Assembly (NCBI GenBank): GCA_910576385.1
Contig: CAJTIR010000001.1
Coordinates: forward strand, 62,001-126,000
Direction of reading: 5' to 3'
Length of the DNA stretch: 64,000 nt
Source: Lachnospiraceae bacterium
GTDB lineage: Bacteria; Bacillota; Clostridia; Lachnospirales; Lachnospiraceae
In this document: one piece after another, positions 1 through 10,321 of the stretch
Layout of the letters: every line of letters begins with the position of its first letter
Numbering within the stretch: the first letter of the stretch is position 1
Program-made: the position numbers and the translations under genes
The notes under the pieces: generated by a model
Database searches by the model: none
Told to the model about the DNA's origin: nothing
What the model saw: only the letters and a program-made list of their open reading frames with translations

Positions 1-2
1 TG

Positions 3-1400
3 GCACTCAGTGCTTTGCTGCGTGCCAATTACAGCTACCGGGATGATCTCAATAGGGTAATTTCTGGAAGAAAGGGATGGGATGATTATGGCAGATATCT
101 CTCTAATTTCTTGTCAACGATTATTCATGCAGATCATTATTTAACAGATGTTTCACCTCTTCCACAACTGATCGCTGTTTTGTTCGTGGCGATGTCGGGA
201 ATTATAATATGGTATTCTGTATCAGAAAAACAAAAATTTTCTGTCTGGGATTTGGCGGCGCTTGTACCGTTGGGCATTTCCCCATATTTTCTAGCATGTA
301 TTTCTTTTAAATATGATTCTCCTTATATGGCTTTGTCAATTTTAGTATCTGTGATACCAATTTTATTTTTGAAATGTGGAACGAAAAGATATTTGTGTGC
401 TATTATAATTGGGATTTTAATGATGTGTGCGACATATCAAGCATCTAGTGGAATATTTCCTATGTTGGTTATTTTAATGTGTATGAAATTTTGGAATCAG
501 AAAGAAAATATAAAGATGATTCTAAAGTTTGTGGGAAAATCCGCTGTTGGATATTTTACTGGTTTAATCATATTTAAGATATTTTTAATGCCTCCTTCGA
601 CGAGGGAATATGTATCAAATTCACTTCCGCCATTGAAAGAATTAATTCCAGAGACTATTACGCATTTGATACATTATTTTTCACTTATCAAGGATGGGTT
701 TAAGAAAGAATGGCTTATTTTAATATTATGTATGGCCGTTGCTTTTATTTTTGTAATGGTTCGTGATTCAAAAAGAAATAAATTTGCAACAGCATGTCTA
801 TCTGTGGTAGTATTGGGGGCAATGTTATTGTTTTCGTTTGGAATGTATCCTGTTTTAGCGAAGCCATTATTTCATGCAAGGGCAATGTATGGATTTGGTG
901 TATTTATTACCTTACTCGGAATCAGTCTGGCAACAAGTAAAAAAATTTATTGTGCGAAATTGGTGTGTGTTGCACTTAGTTGGTGCTTTTTTGTATTTTC
1001 TTTTACATATGGCAATGCGTTGCAAATTCAAGAGGATTATGCGCAATTTAGGGTGAAGGAAGTGCTGGATGATTTGAATGATGTAGATATCATGATCTCA
1101 AATAATGATCATGGAGCAATAAAAATACAATTTTCCGGCGCCATAGGATATGCCCCGGCAATCAGAAATATCCCTAAAGATGCTAAAATATTAAAACAGC
1201 TGATACCTTCTCAAACGAGTAGATTTCGGTATAATGAACTATATAAATTTTTTTATTATTATAAATTAAAAAATGTACATAGGAATCTTCCTCAAGACTC
1301 TGGTGTGGATTTTGAAACCTACAATCTTCCAGTGATAAAAGATACCATGTTTCACACTATTCGGGGCAAAGATAACTGTATATTGATTGATCTAAAATAA
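3..1400 (+). CDS. GtrII-like membrane glucosyltransferase, 5'-truncated by window edge
   Basis: The frame is open to the first base of the window, so the true start lies upstream; the first in-window start-like codon (TTG at 15) has no ribosome binding site. The protein begins with a hydrophobic stretch, then the soluble motif YRDDLNRVISGRKGWDDYGR, then about nine hydrophobic segments and a soluble C-terminal tail of about 110 residues. That early YRDD...W..YGR pattern followed by many membrane spans is typical of the GtrII/GtrC family, which transfers glucosyl groups from a lipid carrier to surface glycans outside the membrane. The gene ends 17 bases before a GtrB-like glycosyltransferase, the expected partner. 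The acceptor is unknown. The segment is AT-richer than most of the window, which is common in glycan loci. Confidence 0.75.
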   Translation, partial: ALSALLRANYSYRDDLNRVISGRKGWDDYGRYLSNFLSTIIHADHYLTDVSPLPQLIAVLFVAMSGIIIWYSVSEKQKFSVWDLAALVPLGISPYFLACISFKYDSPYMALSILVSVIPILFLKCGTKRYLCAIIIGILMMCATYQASSGIFPMLVILMCMKFWNQKENIKMILKFVGKSAVGYFTGLIIFKIFLMPPSTREYVSNSLPPLKELIPETITHLIHYFSLIKDGFKKEWLILILCMAVAFIFVMVRDSKRNKFATACLSVVVLGAMLLFSFGMYPVLAKPLFHARAMYGFGVFITLLGISLATSKKIYCAKLVCVALSWCFFVFSFTYGNALQIQEDYAQFRVKEVLDDLNDVDIMISNNDHGAIKIQFSGAIGYAPAIRNIPKDAKILKQLIPSQTSRFRYNELYKFFYYYKLKNVHRNLPQDSGVDFETYNLPVIKDTMFHTIRGKDNCILIDLK

Positions 1401-1417
1401 TTGGAGGAGGTTTACAA

Positions 1418-2359
1418 ATGATAACGCTGATTGTCCCCTGTTACAACGAACAGGAATCACTGCCGATTTTTTACAGAGAAGTAACTAAAGTTGCCCAAGA
1501 TATGGCATCTGATTATGAACTTTTATTTGTAGACGATGGTTCCAAAGATCAGACACTTATTCTATTAAGAGAACTTGCAGCACAGGATAGACATGTAAAG
1601 TATTTCTCTTTTTCCCGCAATTTTGGCAAGGAAGCTGCAATGTATGCAGGTTTTTGCAATGCCAAAGGAGATTATATTGCTGTTATGGATGCAGATATGC
1701 AGGATCCGCCGTCTTTGTTACCGCAGATGATGGAAATTTTGAATAGTGGAGAGTATGACAGCGTGGCCACAAGACGTGCCAACCGCGCTGGGGAACCGCC
1801 AATAAGAAGCTGGTTTGCAAAGAGATTTTATCATATGATCAATAGAATTTCGGATGCAGATATTGTGGATGGGGCAAGAGATTTTCGGTTGATGAGACGG
1901 GAAATGGTTGATACGATTGTATCTATGGGTGAATACAACCGGTTTTCAAAAGGGATTTTTGGCTGGATTGGATTTCGTACCTATTGGCTGCCCTATGAGA
2001 ATATAGAGCGTGCTGCCGGAAAAACAAAATGGAATTTTTGGATGCTTTTTAAATATGCTATTGACGGGATTATCAATTTTTCCCAGGCTCCTTTAAGCAT
2101 TGCCTCTTGGTTTGGGATTGTTATGACATTCCTTTCCTTTTTATTTATGTTTATTATTGTGATCCGCAGAGCTGTATTTGGGGATCCAGTTGCAGGCTGG
2201 GCCTCAACTATGTGTGTGATTGTTTTTATTGGCGGGATTCAGTTGTTCTGCCTGGGAATTATGGGACAATATATTGCAAAGACTTATTTAGAGACCAAGC
2301 ATCGTCCTCACTTCATTATTTCAGAGACAAACGGGGAAGACGTGAAGAAAGTGAAGTGA
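1418..2359 (+). CDS. GtrB/DPM1-like family 2 glycosyltransferase (undecaprenyl-phosphate glucosyltransferase type)
   Basis: This 313-residue protein has a GT-A fold N-terminus: LIVPCYNEQESL at 4-15, FVDDGSKD at 38-44 and the metal-binding DADMQDP at 91-97. Two C-terminal transmembrane helices lie near 233-257 and 268-290. This layout is that of GtrB/DPM1 enzymes, which load glucose or a similar sugar from UDP-sugar onto undecaprenyl phosphate at the inner face of the membrane. The start follows a strong TGGAGGAGG site. The preceding GtrII-like gene would use the lipid-linked sugar outside the cell, so the two form a donor-transferase pair. The GtrA flippase is not visible and may lie upstream. 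Confidence 0.88.
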   Translation: MITLIVPCYNEQESLPIFYREVTKVAQDMASDYELLFVDDGSKDQTLILLRELAAQDRHVKYFSFSRNFGKEAAMYAGFCNAKGDYIAVMDADMQDPPSLLPQMMEILNSGEYDSVATRRANRAGEPPIRSWFAKRFYHMINRISDADIVDGARDFRLMRREMVDTIVSMGEYNRFSKGIFGWIGFRTYWLPYENIERAAGKTKWNFWMLFKYAIDGIINFSQAPLSIASWFGIVMTFLSFLFMFIIVIRRAVFGDPVAGWASTMCVIVFIGGIQLFCLGIMGQYIAKTYLETKHRPHFIISETNGEDVKKVK

Positions 2360-2376
2360 GATATTATTTATAAACA

Positions 2377-2405
2377 TTGACAAATCTCCATATTTTTTGT
2401 ATGAT
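2377..2405 (+). promoter_or_regulatory. SigA-type promoter of the aldolase gene
   Basis: TTGACA at 2377-2382 and TATGAT at 2400-2405 are separated by exactly 17 bases. The site lies just after the glycosyltransferase stop codon and about 60 bases before the aldolase start, so that gene probably has its own promoter. Confidence 0.7.
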
Positions 2406-2465
2406 GTATTTACTTTAACGGTTTAAAGTGCGAATGTGGAATGCATAGAAATGGAGGAAAGACAA

Positions 2466-3452
2466 ATGTCATTGGAAAATTGTAATAATAGAACACTGAT
2501 GGATTACTGCCCAGATATCAAGGTTTTGGATTGTACCCTGCGTGATGGGGGGCTTGTAAATAATTTTGCGTTTACAGATACATTTGTGCGGAATTTATAT
2601 GAGACAAATATAAAAGCTGGCGTTGATTATATGGAATTTGGTTATAAGGCTTCCAAAGAGTTGTTTGATCCCAAGGATTTCGGCAAGTGGAAATTCTGTG
2701 ATGAGAAGGATATCCGCGCGGTTGTGGGGGAGAATAAATCTCCGCTGAAAATTGCTGTGATGGCGGATGTGGGACGCTGTGATTATAAAAAAGATATCTT
2801 ACCTAGGAAGGACAGCGTGGTTGATTTGGTTCGGGTGGCAACCTACATACATCAGATTCCTACGGCAATGGAGATGATTGAGCATATCAAAAAGAAGGGC
2901 TATGAGGTGACAGTAAATATTATGGCGGTGTCTAAGGTAAACAATGACGATTTGGACGCTGGTCTTCATATGCTTGCAAAAAGCTCTGTGGATGCCATTT
3001 ATCTGGTGGACAGTTTTGGCTCTTTCTATCCTGAACAGATCACAAAATTTTCGAAAAAATATGTGGACATTGCGGAGTCTGCGGGAAAAATTGTGGGGAT
3101 TCATGCCCACAATAATCAGCAGCTTGCATTTGCTAATACGATTGAGGCCTGCCGTATGGGGGTCAGTCTTCTGGATGCAACCGTAAATGGAATGGGACGC
3201 GGAGCAGGAAATTGTTTTTTGGAAGCCTTGCTTAGTTTTTTAAAGAATCCGAAATATGATGAAGTGCCGATGATTCGTTTTGTGGAAAAGCATATGCTGA
3301 AATTAAAAGAGGAGGGAGCTGTATGGGGATATGATATTCCCTATATGCTGACTGGCATCTTTAACAGCCATCCTTCCACAGCCATTCGGTTCATCAAGGA
3401 TAAGAGAACGGATTACACAAATTTGATGCATGAATTGATGGATATGGAATAA
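2466..3452 (+). CDS. HMGL-like (DRE-TIM) aldolase domain protein
   Basis: The start is the ATG at 2466, which has GGAGGAAA seven bases upstream; the ATG at 2436 has no such site. The 328-residue protein opens its barrel with LDCTLRDGG at 21-29, the substrate and metal signature of the DRE-TIM metallolyase superfamily (HMG-CoA lyase, 4-hydroxy-2-oxovalerate aldolase, homocitrate/isopropylmalate synthases). A downstream GIHAHNN segment provides the metal-binding histidines, and NGMGRGAGN follows. It is shorter than the synthases and is closest in pattern to 4-hydroxy-2-oxovalerate aldolase. Such genes are often found in glycan clusters, so a role in making an unusual acid or acyl-sugar precursor is possible. 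The substrate cannot be read from sequence. Confidence 0.75.
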   Translation: MSLENCNNRTLMDYCPDIKVLDCTLRDGGLVNNFAFTDTFVRNLYETNIKAGVDYMEFGYKASKELFDPKDFGKWKFCDEKDIRAVVGENKSPLKIAVMADVGRCDYKKDILPRKDSVVDLVRVATYIHQIPTAMEMIEHIKKKGYEVTVNIMAVSKVNNDDLDAGLHMLAKSSVDAIYLVDSFGSFYPEQITKFSKKYVDIAESAGKIVGIHAHNNQQLAFANTIEACRMGVSLLDATVNGMGRGAGNCFLEALLSFLKNPKYDEVPMIRFVEKHMLKLKEEGAVWGYDIPYMLTGIFNSHPSTAIRFIKDKRTDYTNLMHELMDME

Positions 3453-3523
3453 TATGTTACAGTTTGCGGGCAGCTTTGTACTTGCTGCGCAGTGAGCAGC
3501 TGCAAATGAAGAACAGCCAGAAA

Positions 3524-3570
3524 TCCGCCCCTGACAAAGTTTGTTTATACGAAACTTTGTCAGGGGCGGA
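3524..3570. terminator. 19-bp perfect inverted repeat, probable terminator
   Basis: TCCGCCCCTGACAAAGTTT at 3524-3542 is exactly complementary to the arm ending at 3570, with a loop of about 9 bases. It lies 72 bases after the aldolase stop and before the trigger factor promoter. There is no T-run after either arm, so termination in either direction is likely but not certain. Confidence 0.55.
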
Positions 3571-3654
3571 TTAGATTATAGTGAAGCCGAAATTTGAACG
3601 ACCACAATAATACAGAAAAAACTCAAAAAAACGCTGGTATTTTCTTAATGAGTA

Positions 3655-3663
3655 TGCTATAAT
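3655..3663 (+). promoter_or_regulatory. Extended -10 element for the tig operon
   Basis: TGCTATAAT at 3655-3663 is a perfect -10 box with a TGn extension; no good -35 is visible. Transcription from about 3670 would give trigger factor a 5' leader of about 375 bases, long enough to hold the conserved element at 3831. Confidence 0.5.
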
Positions 3664-3830
3664 CTCAGAATGACTGTGAGTTAGAATACAATACCTTATA
3701 AGATGCTGATTGGTATAACAGGGCGCCCCCAAGGGCATTCTGATTGGGTGATTATTAATTTGACCGTAAATGTTGGATGGTAATTTTACAGGATGTTATA
3801 TTTCAGATGGGAGATAACGCTTGGTTTTAT

Positions 3831-3912
3831 AAGTGGTGAGTGACAAACTCATATCAGTGGCATGATGGGGTCTCACATCTGATGTAGCCTCCGGCGGGTG
3901 CTGGATGTCCTA
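3831..3912 (+). promoter_or_regulatory. Recurrent leader element, copy A (upstream of tig)
   Basis: This stretch in the long tig leader shares AAGTGGTGAGT at its 5' end, a CAAACT box, a TCAGTGG hairpin and AGCCTCCGGCGG at its 3' end with copy B at 28486. Between the two blocks ATCAG can pair with CTGAT, and a second small hairpin (ATGTC, loop, GACAT) follows. The linear order of blocks around a variable hairpin suggests a structured RNA. I could not match it to a riboswitch class I know, and its ligand or function is unknown. Confidence 0.45.
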
Positions 3913-4046
3913 TAGACATTCGTTAAGCGCCAATCATAACAGAGCGAAGAGGCAGGCGAGCAGATTTATAGATGCTGTCTAAACAGTCTGCGCCTCGTGG
4001 TTGGAACGTCGGTGGTGTTTTGAAATTTAAGGAGGAAATAGCAGTA

Positions 4047-5330
4047 ATGAGCGTACAGGTAGAAAATTTAGAAAAAAATATGGCAAAGCTTACCATTGAG
4101 GTTCCGGCAGAAGAATTGGAAAAAGCGATTCAGGCTGCTTATATGAAAGAAAAGAGTAAGATTAGTATTCCGGGATTCCGTAAGGGTAAAGTACCGAGAA
4201 CTATGATTGAAAAAATGTATGGACCAGAAATTTTCTTTGAGGATGCAGCCAATACTCTGATTTCCCAGGAATATCCAAAAGCGGTTGATGAATCTGGTCT
4301 TGATGTTGTTTCCAGACCAAAGATAGATGTTACACAGATTGAAAAAGGAAAACCCTTTATTTTTACTGCAGAAGTTGCTGTAAAGCCAGAGGTGACGCTT
4401 GGAACTTATATGGGTATTCAGGTGGCTAAAGAGGATGTCTCTGTGACAGATGAGGAATTGGATGCTGAGATTGATAAAGAGAGAGAGAGCAATGCCAGAA
4501 TGATTACTGTGGAAGATCGTCCTGTTGCGGATGGAGACACAGCAGTGATTGATTATGAGGGCTTTGTAAATGGTGAGGCATTTGAGGGCGGAAAAGCGGA
4601 AAATCAGCCGCTTGTGATTGGTTCTCATTCTTTCATTGATACCTTTGAGGAGCAGTTGGTTGGCAAGAATACCGGAGAGGAAGTTGTAGTAAATGTGACA
4701 TTCCCAGAAGAATATCACGCGCCAGAACTTGCAGGCAAGCCTGCTGTATTTCATGTAAAAATCAATGAAATAAAGTCAAAAGAATTGCCAGAGCTGGATG
4801 ATGAGTTTGCACAGGATGTATCTGAATTTGATACTCTTGCAGAATATAGAGATAGCGTCAAAGAAAAGTTGTTAAAACGCAAAGAGACAGAAGCAGAGCA
4901 TAAAAGGGAAGAGGAAGCCATTCAGAAAATCGTAGAGGATTCTCAGATGGAGATTCCCGAGGCTATGATTGATACGCAGGTGCGTTCTATGGTGGATGAT
5001 TTTGCAAATAGAATTGCACAGCAGGGCCTATCTATCGAGCAGTATATGCAGTTTACAGGAATGACCATAGAACAGATGCAAGAACAGATGCAACCAGATG
5101 CCCTTAAGCGTATTCAAAATAGTTTAGTGTTGGAGGCAATTGCCAAAGATCAGGATATCCAGATCTCAGAGGAAGAAGTTGAGGAAGAGCTGGGCAAGAT
5201 GGCACAGATGTATGGAATGCCAGTGGATGAACTGAAAAAACTTATTGGTGATTCAGAAAAGGATTCTATTAAATTGGATCTTTCTATTCAAAAGGCAGTT
5301 AAGCTGGTCATGGAGCATGTGACGGAATAG
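4047..5330 (+). CDS. tig: Trigger factor, ribosome-associated chaperone and prolyl isomerase
   Basis: The start is taken at ATG 4047, giving MSVQVENLEKN, because AAGGAGG lies at 4029-4035 and family members begin with this residue pattern; the open frame continues upstream to 3972 without support. The 427-residue protein has the ribosome-docking loop GFRKGK at 43-48, a central FKBP-type isomerase domain around 155-245 and a helical C-terminal cradle. Trigger factor binds nascent chains at the ribosome exit. It is followed by clpP 44 bases later, then clpX, lon and engB, the standard Firmicutes order that couples folding of new proteins with their turnover. Confidence 0.96.
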   Translation: MSVQVENLEKNMAKLTIEVPAEELEKAIQAAYMKEKSKISIPGFRKGKVPRTMIEKMYGPEIFFEDAANTLISQEYPKAVDESGLDVVSRPKIDVTQIEKGKPFIFTAEVAVKPEVTLGTYMGIQVAKEDVSVTDEELDAEIDKERESNARMITVEDRPVADGDTAVIDYEGFVNGEAFEGGKAENQPLVIGSHSFIDTFEEQLVGKNTGEEVVVNVTFPEEYHAPELAGKPAVFHVKINEIKSKELPELDDEFAQDVSEFDTLAEYRDSVKEKLLKRKETEAEHKREEEAIQKIVEDSQMEIPEAMIDTQVRSMVDDFANRIAQQGLSIEQYMQFTGMTIEQMQEQMQPDALKRIQNSLVLEAIAKDQDIQISEEEVEEELGKMAQMYGMPVDELKKLIGDSEKDSIKLDLSIQKAVKLVMEHVTE

Positions 5331-5374
5331 ATGGACTAGAATCCAGGAAGAAAACAAGGTAAGGAGGAATCTAT

Positions 5375-5959
5375 ATGAGTTTAGTACCTTATGTCGTTGA
5401 GCAGACCAGCAGAGGAGAGCGTTCTTATGATATATTTTCCAGATTGCTGAAGGACAGGATTATTTTTCTAGGCGAAGAAGTAAATGAGACTACGGCAGGG
5501 CTTGTGACTGCGCAGCTTCTCTTTCTGGAGTCAGAGGATCCGGGCAAGGATATCCATTTGTACATTAACTCCCCAGGGGGGGTGGTGACAGCGGGCCTTG
5601 CAATTTACGATACAATGAATTATATTAAATGCGATGTAGAGACAATCTGTATCGGGCTTGCCGCAAGTATGGGAGCATTTCTGCTGGCTGGCGGAACCAA
5701 AGGAAAGCGTTTTGCGCTTCCCAATGCAGAGATTATGATTCATCAGCCCTCTGGTGGAGCAAAAGGTCAGGCTACGGATATTCAGATTGTTGCAGATAAT
5801 ATTTTGAAGACCAAGAAACAGTTAAATACTATTTTAGCAGAGAACACAGGAAAACCTTATGAGGTGATTGCGGCAGATACAGAGCGTGACAATTATATGT
5901 CAGCGCAGGAAGCGAAAGAATATGGCTTGATTGATGGTGTCATTACAAATAGAAAGTAA
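5375..5959 (+). CDS. clpP: ATP-dependent Clp protease proteolytic subunit
   Basis: The 194-residue protein has the serine protease triad of ClpP: Ser98 in GLAASMGA, His123 in MIHQPSGG and Asp172 in ERDNYMS. The oxyanion-loop glycines SPGG lie at 66-69. It starts 14 bases after an AAGGAGG site. ClpP forms the 14-subunit degradation chamber that works with ClpX, encoded next, to degrade tagged and misfolded proteins in the cytoplasm. Length and motifs are canonical, and nothing is missing. Confidence 0.97.
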   Translation: MSLVPYVVEQTSRGERSYDIFSRLLKDRIIFLGEEVNETTAGLVTAQLLFLESEDPGKDIHLYINSPGGVVTAGLAIYDTMNYIKCDVETICIGLAASMGAFLLAGGTKGKRFALPNAEIMIHQPSGGAKGQATDIQIVADNILKTKKQLNTILAENTGKPYEVIAADTERDNYMSAQEAKEYGLIDGVITNRK

Positions 5960-5965
5960 AAAAGA

Positions 5966-5998
5966 GGGGGACAGCGAGCTTATGCTACTGTCCCTTTT
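5966..5998 (+). terminator. Small hairpin with T-run between clpP and clpX
   Basis: GGGACAG at 5968-5974 pairs with CTGTCCC at 5988-5994 and is followed by TTTT. It resembles a weak intrinsic terminator or attenuator that could lower clpX expression relative to clpP, or an mRNA processing hairpin. Confidence 0.45.
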
Positions 5999-6027
5999 AA
6001 GGAATCATAAATAAATGGGGTGAAGAT

Positions 6028-7293
6028 ATGGCTGGAAGATTTGAGGAAAGAATACGCTGCTCCTTTTGCGGGAAGACTGATGTCCAGGTGCGCAAAATGA
6101 TTGCCGGACCAAACGGCGCGTATATTTGTGATGAATGTGTAGACATCTGTGCAGAGATTATTGAAGAAGAGTTGGAAGAAGAACAACAACAGATGATAGA
6201 ACAACCGGAAGTTGTTGAGGAAATCAACCTTTTGAAGCCGGTGGAGCTGAAAGCGTTTCTGGATGAATATGTGATTGGGCAGGAGGAAGCGAAAAAAGTA
6301 CTTTCTGTTGCAGTTTATAATCACTATAAAAGAATTTTAGCGCCAGACAATATGGGCGTGGAATTACAAAAGAGCAACATTCTTATGTTGGGTCCTACAG
6401 GCTGTGGAAAGACGCTTTTGGCACAGACATTGGCGCGCGTCTTAAATGTGCCGTTTGCCATTGCGGACGCCACTGCTTTGACCGAAGCAGGTTATGTAGG
6501 CGAAGATGTGGAAAATATTCTGCTGAAGATTATTCAAGCGGCGGATTATGATATAGAGCGTGCACAGAGAGGGATTATTTATGTGGATGAGATTGACAAG
6601 ATCACTCGTAAATCGGAAAATCCTTCAATTACCAGAGATGTTTCCGGTGAGGGCGTGCAGCAGGCATTATTGAAGATTTTAGAGGGAACAGTGGCAAGTG
6701 TTCCGCCTCAAGGGGGCAGGAAACATCCCCAACAGGAACTAATTCAGATCGATACCACAAATATTTTGTTTATCTGTGGAGGAGCTTTTGAGGGACTGGA
6801 TAAAATTGTGGAAACCAGAATGGACCGCAAATCAATGGGCTTTAATGCGGAGATTGCAGACAAACGGGAAAAAAATGTGGGCTTGATTTTGAAAAAGGTG
6901 CTGCCGCAGGATTTGGTAAAGTTTGGTTTGATTCCTGAGTTTGTGGGACGTGTACCAGTAACAGTTTCTCTGGATTCTCTGGATAAGGATGCTTTGGTGC
7001 GTATTCTCAAGGAGCCGAGAAATTCCCTGATTCGCCAGTATGTGGCTTTGTTTGAGCTGGACGGCGTGGAGCTGACGTTTGATGATGAAGCAGTAGAAGC
7101 GATTGCAGAAAAGTCTGTAAAGCGCAAAACAGGAGCCAGAGGACTTCGGGCCATTGTCGAAAAGGTACTGATGGATTTGATGTATCGTGTTCCTTCTGAT
7201 GAGACAATTACAAGCTGCAGAATTACAAAGGCAGCAGTAGAGGAAGAGAAAGAAGTAGAGATTGAATATGGCAGAGAGAGCAAATCTGCCTGA
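6028..7293 (+). CDS. clpX: ClpX unfoldase of the ClpXP protease
   Basis: The 421-residue protein has the N-terminal C4 zinc finger (Cys11, Cys14, Cys34, Cys37) that binds substrates and adaptors, the Walker A motif GPTGCGKT at 122-129, a Walker B VDEIDK segment, and a sensor-2 arginine in [10 protein letters not shown]. ClpX is a hexameric AAA+ ATPase that unfolds proteins and feeds them to ClpP. It follows clpP by 68 bases with a small hairpin in between and is 11 bases from lon, so it is co-transcribed with it. Confidence 0.97.
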   Translation: MAGRFEERIRCSFCGKTDVQVRKMIAGPNGAYICDECVDICAEIIEEELEEEQQQMIEQPEVVEEINLLKPVELKAFLDEYVIGQEEAKKVLSVAVYNHYKRILAPDNMGVELQKSNILMLGPTGCGKTLLAQTLARVLNVPFAIADATALTEAGYVGEDVENILLKIIQAADYDIERAQRGIIYVDEIDKITRKSENPSITRDVSGEGVQQALLKILEGTVASVPPQGGRKHPQQELIQIDTTNILFICGGAFEGLDKIVETRMDRKSMGFNAEIADKREKNVGLILKKVLPQDLVKFGLIPEFVGRVPVTVSLDSLDKDALVRILKEPRNSLIRQYVALFELDGVELTFDDEAVEAIAEKSVKRKTGARGLRAIVEKVLMDLMYRVPSDETITSCRITKAAVEEEKEVEIEYGRESKSA

Positions 7294-7304
7294 GGAGAGA
7301 GCAT

Positions 7305-9662
7305 ATGGCTGAAGAATACAGAACGGTTCCAGCAGTGGCACTTCGGGGAATGACAATTCTCCCCGGTATGGTGGCACATTTTGATGTGAGCAGAAACAGA
7401 TCCATCAAGGCTGTGGAAAATGCTATGGTGGAAGATCAAATGGTTTTTCTGGTGACACAAAAGGAGATAGAGAAGGAGGAACCAGAAAAGATAGATTTGT
7501 ATGATATAGGTGTTCTTGCTGTGATCAAGCAGGTAATCAAACTGCAAAATGAGATTGTCCGGGTGTTGATTGAGGGGGAGAAAAGAGCCCGCCTAATTAC
7601 ATTGACATCAGGAGAGTGTCTGATGGCTGAGATTGAAGTCTTAGACCAAGAGGAAGAAGAGCTGCCTGAGACAATGCAGGAGGCAATGCTGCGGGGCGTT
7701 CAGGAGACTTTTGGACGCTATTGCCGTTTAAATCCGAAACCAGGCAAAGAACTTGCCAAGCAGATTTTGGATTTTAAAGAATTATCAAAACTTTTAGACT
7801 ATATCGGCAATAATCTTCCAGTGGGTTATGAAGAAAAACAAGAGATCTTAGATGCCAATACACTGCAAGAGCGGTATGAGGCATTGATGATAATATTGCT
7901 GAATGAAATCAATATTATCCAAATTAAGACAGAATTTCAGAGTAAGGTCAAGGAAAAAGTAGATAAGAATCAAAAAGAATATATTTTACGAGAACAGATG
8001 CGTCTGATTCGGGAAGAGCTGGGAGAAGACAATACCGTATCAGAGGCAGATCATTTTCTGGAACAGACACAGAAACTAGATGCAGAGGACGAGGTCAAAG
8101 AGAAGCTGAAAAAAGAGATTGAACGTTTTAAAAATGTCTCCACAAATTCCTCGGAGAGCGCTGTGATTCGAGGATATATAGAAACATTGCTCGAATTGCC
8201 GTGGAATAAAGCTTCCAAAGACAATAAAAACCTTGGAGATGCGGAGCGTATTCTGGATGAAGATCATTATGGTATGGAAAAAGTAAAGGAGCGAATGCTG
8301 GAATTTTTGGCAGTGCGCAATCTGACTGCCAAGGGCGACAGCCCAATTATTTGCCTTGTGGGTCCGCCAGGTACAGGTAAGACCAGTATTGCCCGTTCTG
8401 TAGCTCGTGCGTTGGATAAAAAATATGTCCGCATCAGTCTTGGCGGAGTTCGCGATGAGGCGGAGATCCGCGGCCACAGAAAGACCTACGTGGGAGCTAT
8501 GCCGGGAAGAATCGCTAATGGCCTTAAAAATGCTGGAGTAAAAAATCCGCTGATGCTCTTGGATGAGATTGACAAGATCAGCAGTGATTACAAAGGCGAC
8601 ACAGCTTCAGCCTTGTTAGAGGTATTGGACAGTGAACAGAACAGCCGCTTCCGAGATCACTATGTAGAGCTTCCCATTGATTTGTCCGAAGTATTGTTTA
8701 TCGCTACCGCAAATTCTCTGCAGGATATTCAGAGACCACTTTTGGACCGTATGGAGATTATTGAGGTTAGCAGCTATACGGAAAATGAGAAAGCGCATAT
8801 TGCCAGAGAGCATTTAATTGCCAAGCAGATGGAGAAAAATGGACTTAAGGAAGGACAGCTTTCCATCAGCGACCATGCGCTGGAGAAACTGATTCGCGGT
8901 TATACCAGAGAAGCAGGGGTTCGTAATTTAGAGCGAAAGCTTGGCGAGATCTGCCGCAAGGCCGCCAGGGAACTATATCGAGATGAATTTCCACAGAAAA
9001 AAGGCAGCAAGAAATCTTCAGAAAAACCGAGCAAGAAATCTGTGAAGGTTACAGAAAATAATCTGGAAAAGCTGCTTGGCAAAGAAAAATACAATTATGA
9101 TTTGATCAATGAGAGCGATGAGGTGGGCATTGTACGTGGGCTTGCCTGGACCAGTGTTGGCGGAGATACGCTGCAGATCGAAGTCAATATTATGCCTGGT
9201 AAAGGCGAGTTTCAGCTTACCGGACAGCTAGGGGATGTGATGAAGGAATCGGCGCAGGCGGGCATTAGTTATATTCGTTCTGTCAGTGAGCAATATCAGA
9301 TTGACAAAGAGTTTTTTAAAGAGTATGACATCCATATTCATATTCCAGAAGGAGCTGTGCCCAAGGACGGTCCCTCAGCAGGTATTACGATGGCGACAGC
9401 GATGCTTTCTGCGATTACCAAACGTAAAGTGCGCAAGGATGTGGCCATGACGGGAGAGATTACTTTGCGGGGACGGGTTTTGCCAATCGGCGGATTAAAG
9501 GAAAAGATTTTAGCTGCCAAAAATGCTGGAATTAAGACCATCTGCATTCCTAAGAAAAATGAGCCCGATGTTGCGGAGATTGCACAGGAAATTAAGAGAG
9601 GGCTGGAGCTTGTATTTGTAGAAAACATGGGGCAGGTGCTAGAGACTGCGTTAGTCAAATAG
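7305..9662 (+). CDS. lon: Lon protease (LonA type)
   Basis: The 785-residue protein has an N-terminal substrate-binding LON domain (about 1-200), an AAA+ module with GPPGTGKT near 353-360, and a C-terminal protease domain. The catalytic dyad is Ser691 in DGPSAG and Lys734 in GGLKEK, with the usual 43-residue spacing. A lysine/serine-rich low-complexity insert ([15 protein letters not shown]) sits between the ATPase and protease domains. There is no transmembrane insertion in the AAA+ domain, so this is the soluble LonA form. It degrades damaged and short-lived regulatory proteins and lies 14 bases before engB. Confidence 0.97.
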   Translation: MAEEYRTVPAVALRGMTILPGMVAHFDVSRNRSIKAVENAMVEDQMVFLVTQKEIEKEEPEKIDLYDIGVLAVIKQVIKLQNEIVRVLIEGEKRARLITLTSGECLMAEIEVLDQEEEELPETMQEAMLRGVQETFGRYCRLNPKPGKELAKQILDFKELSKLLDYIGNNLPVGYEEKQEILDANTLQERYEALMIILLNEINIIQIKTEFQSKVKEKVDKNQKEYILREQMRLIREELGEDNTVSEADHFLEQTQKLDAEDEVKEKLKKEIERFKNVSTNSSESAVIRGYIETLLELPWNKASKDNKNLGDAERILDEDHYGMEKVKERMLEFLAVRNLTAKGDSPIICLVGPPGTGKTSIARSVARALDKKYVRISLGGVRDEAEIRGHRKTYVGAMPGRIANGLKNAGVKNPLMLLDEIDKISSDYKGDTASALLEVLDSEQNSRFRDHYVELPIDLSEVLFIATANSLQDIQRPLLDRMEIIEVSSYTENEKAHIAREHLIAKQMEKNGLKEGQLSISDHALEKLIRGYTREAGVRNLERKLGEICRKAARELYRDEFPQKKGSKKSSEKPSKKSVKVTENNLEKLLGKEKYNYDLINESDEVGIVRGLAWTSVGGDTLQIEVNIMPGKGEFQLTGQLGDVMKESAQAGISYIRSVSEQYQIDKEFFKEYDIHIHIPEGAVPKDGPSAGITMATAMLSAITKRKVRKDVAMTGEITLRGRVLPIGGLKEKILAAKNAGIKTICIPKKNEPDVAEIAQEIKRGLELVFVENMGQVLETALVK

Positions 9663-9676
9663 ACAAGGAGAGAGAT

Positions 9677-10321
9677 ATGATAATCAAGTCAGTAGAATTA
9701 GAGATTGTATGTGGTGTTACCAGCAAGCTGCCGCATACAGATCAACCGGAAGTGGCGTTTGCAGGAAAATCAAATGTGGGGAAATCTTCTCTGATCAACG
9801 GGCTGATGAATCGAAAATCATTGGCGAGGACTTCTTCACAGCCTGGTAAGACACAGACCATCAACTATTATAATATCAATAAAGCTATGTATTTGGTCGA
9901 TCTTCCAGGATATGGTTATGCCAAGGTATCTCCTAAGGAAAAAGAAAAATGGGGAAAGATGGTTGAGAATTATCTCCATACTTCCAAGCAGCTAAAAGCG
10001 GTATTTCTGCTGATTGATATTCGTCATGAGCCTTCTGCAAATGATAAACAGATGTATGATTGGGTGGTCTATCAAGGCTACGATCCGATTATTATTGCCA
10101 CAAAGCTTGACAAGATCAAGCGCAGTCAAGTACAGAAGCATGTAAAAATGATTAAAGCTGGGCTGAATGTCAAGCCAGATACACCGATTCTGCCTTATTC
10201 GGCATTGACGAAACAGGGTAGGGAAGAAATCTGGAATCTGATTGACGAACTTTTGGACAGTTCTCCGACTGAGGAGGGGGCGCAGCCTTCTTTACAGGGA
10301 GGGACCGATGAGAAAGCGTAA
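9677..10321 (+). CDS. engB: EngB/YsxC/YihA ribosome biogenesis GTPase
   Basis: The 214-residue protein has the GTPase signatures of the EngB family: G1 [11 protein letters not shown] near 30-40, G3 DLPGYGYAK and G4 TKLDK. The C-terminal tail beyond the fold ([13 protein letters not shown]) is low-complexity. EngB acts late in large ribosomal subunit assembly. Its place directly after lon is the common Firmicutes arrangement. Its last 14 bases overlap the start of the metal-binding lipoprotein gene, so translation of the two is probably coupled. Confidence 0.95.
   Translation: MIIKSVELEIVCGVTSKLPHTDQPEVAFAGKSNVGKSSLINGLMNRKSLARTSSQPGKTQTINYYNINKAMYLVDLPGYGYAKVSPKEKEKWGKMVENYLHTSKQLKAVFLLIDIRHEPSANDKQMYDWVVYQGYDPIIIATKLDKIKRSQVQKHVKMIKAGLNVKPDTPILPYSALTKQGREEIWNLIDELLDSSPTEEGAQPSLQGGTDEKA

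Noticed and set aside
4068-4754. 228-codon minus-strand frame opposite tig
   Set aside because: Mirror frame of trigger factor codons with no start signals and no recognisable domain.
6744-7547. 267-codon open frame on the minus strand opposite clpX/lon
   Set aside because: It lies wholly opposite two well-conserved genes, has no ribosome binding site and its translation is low-complexity; it is an antisense shadow frame.
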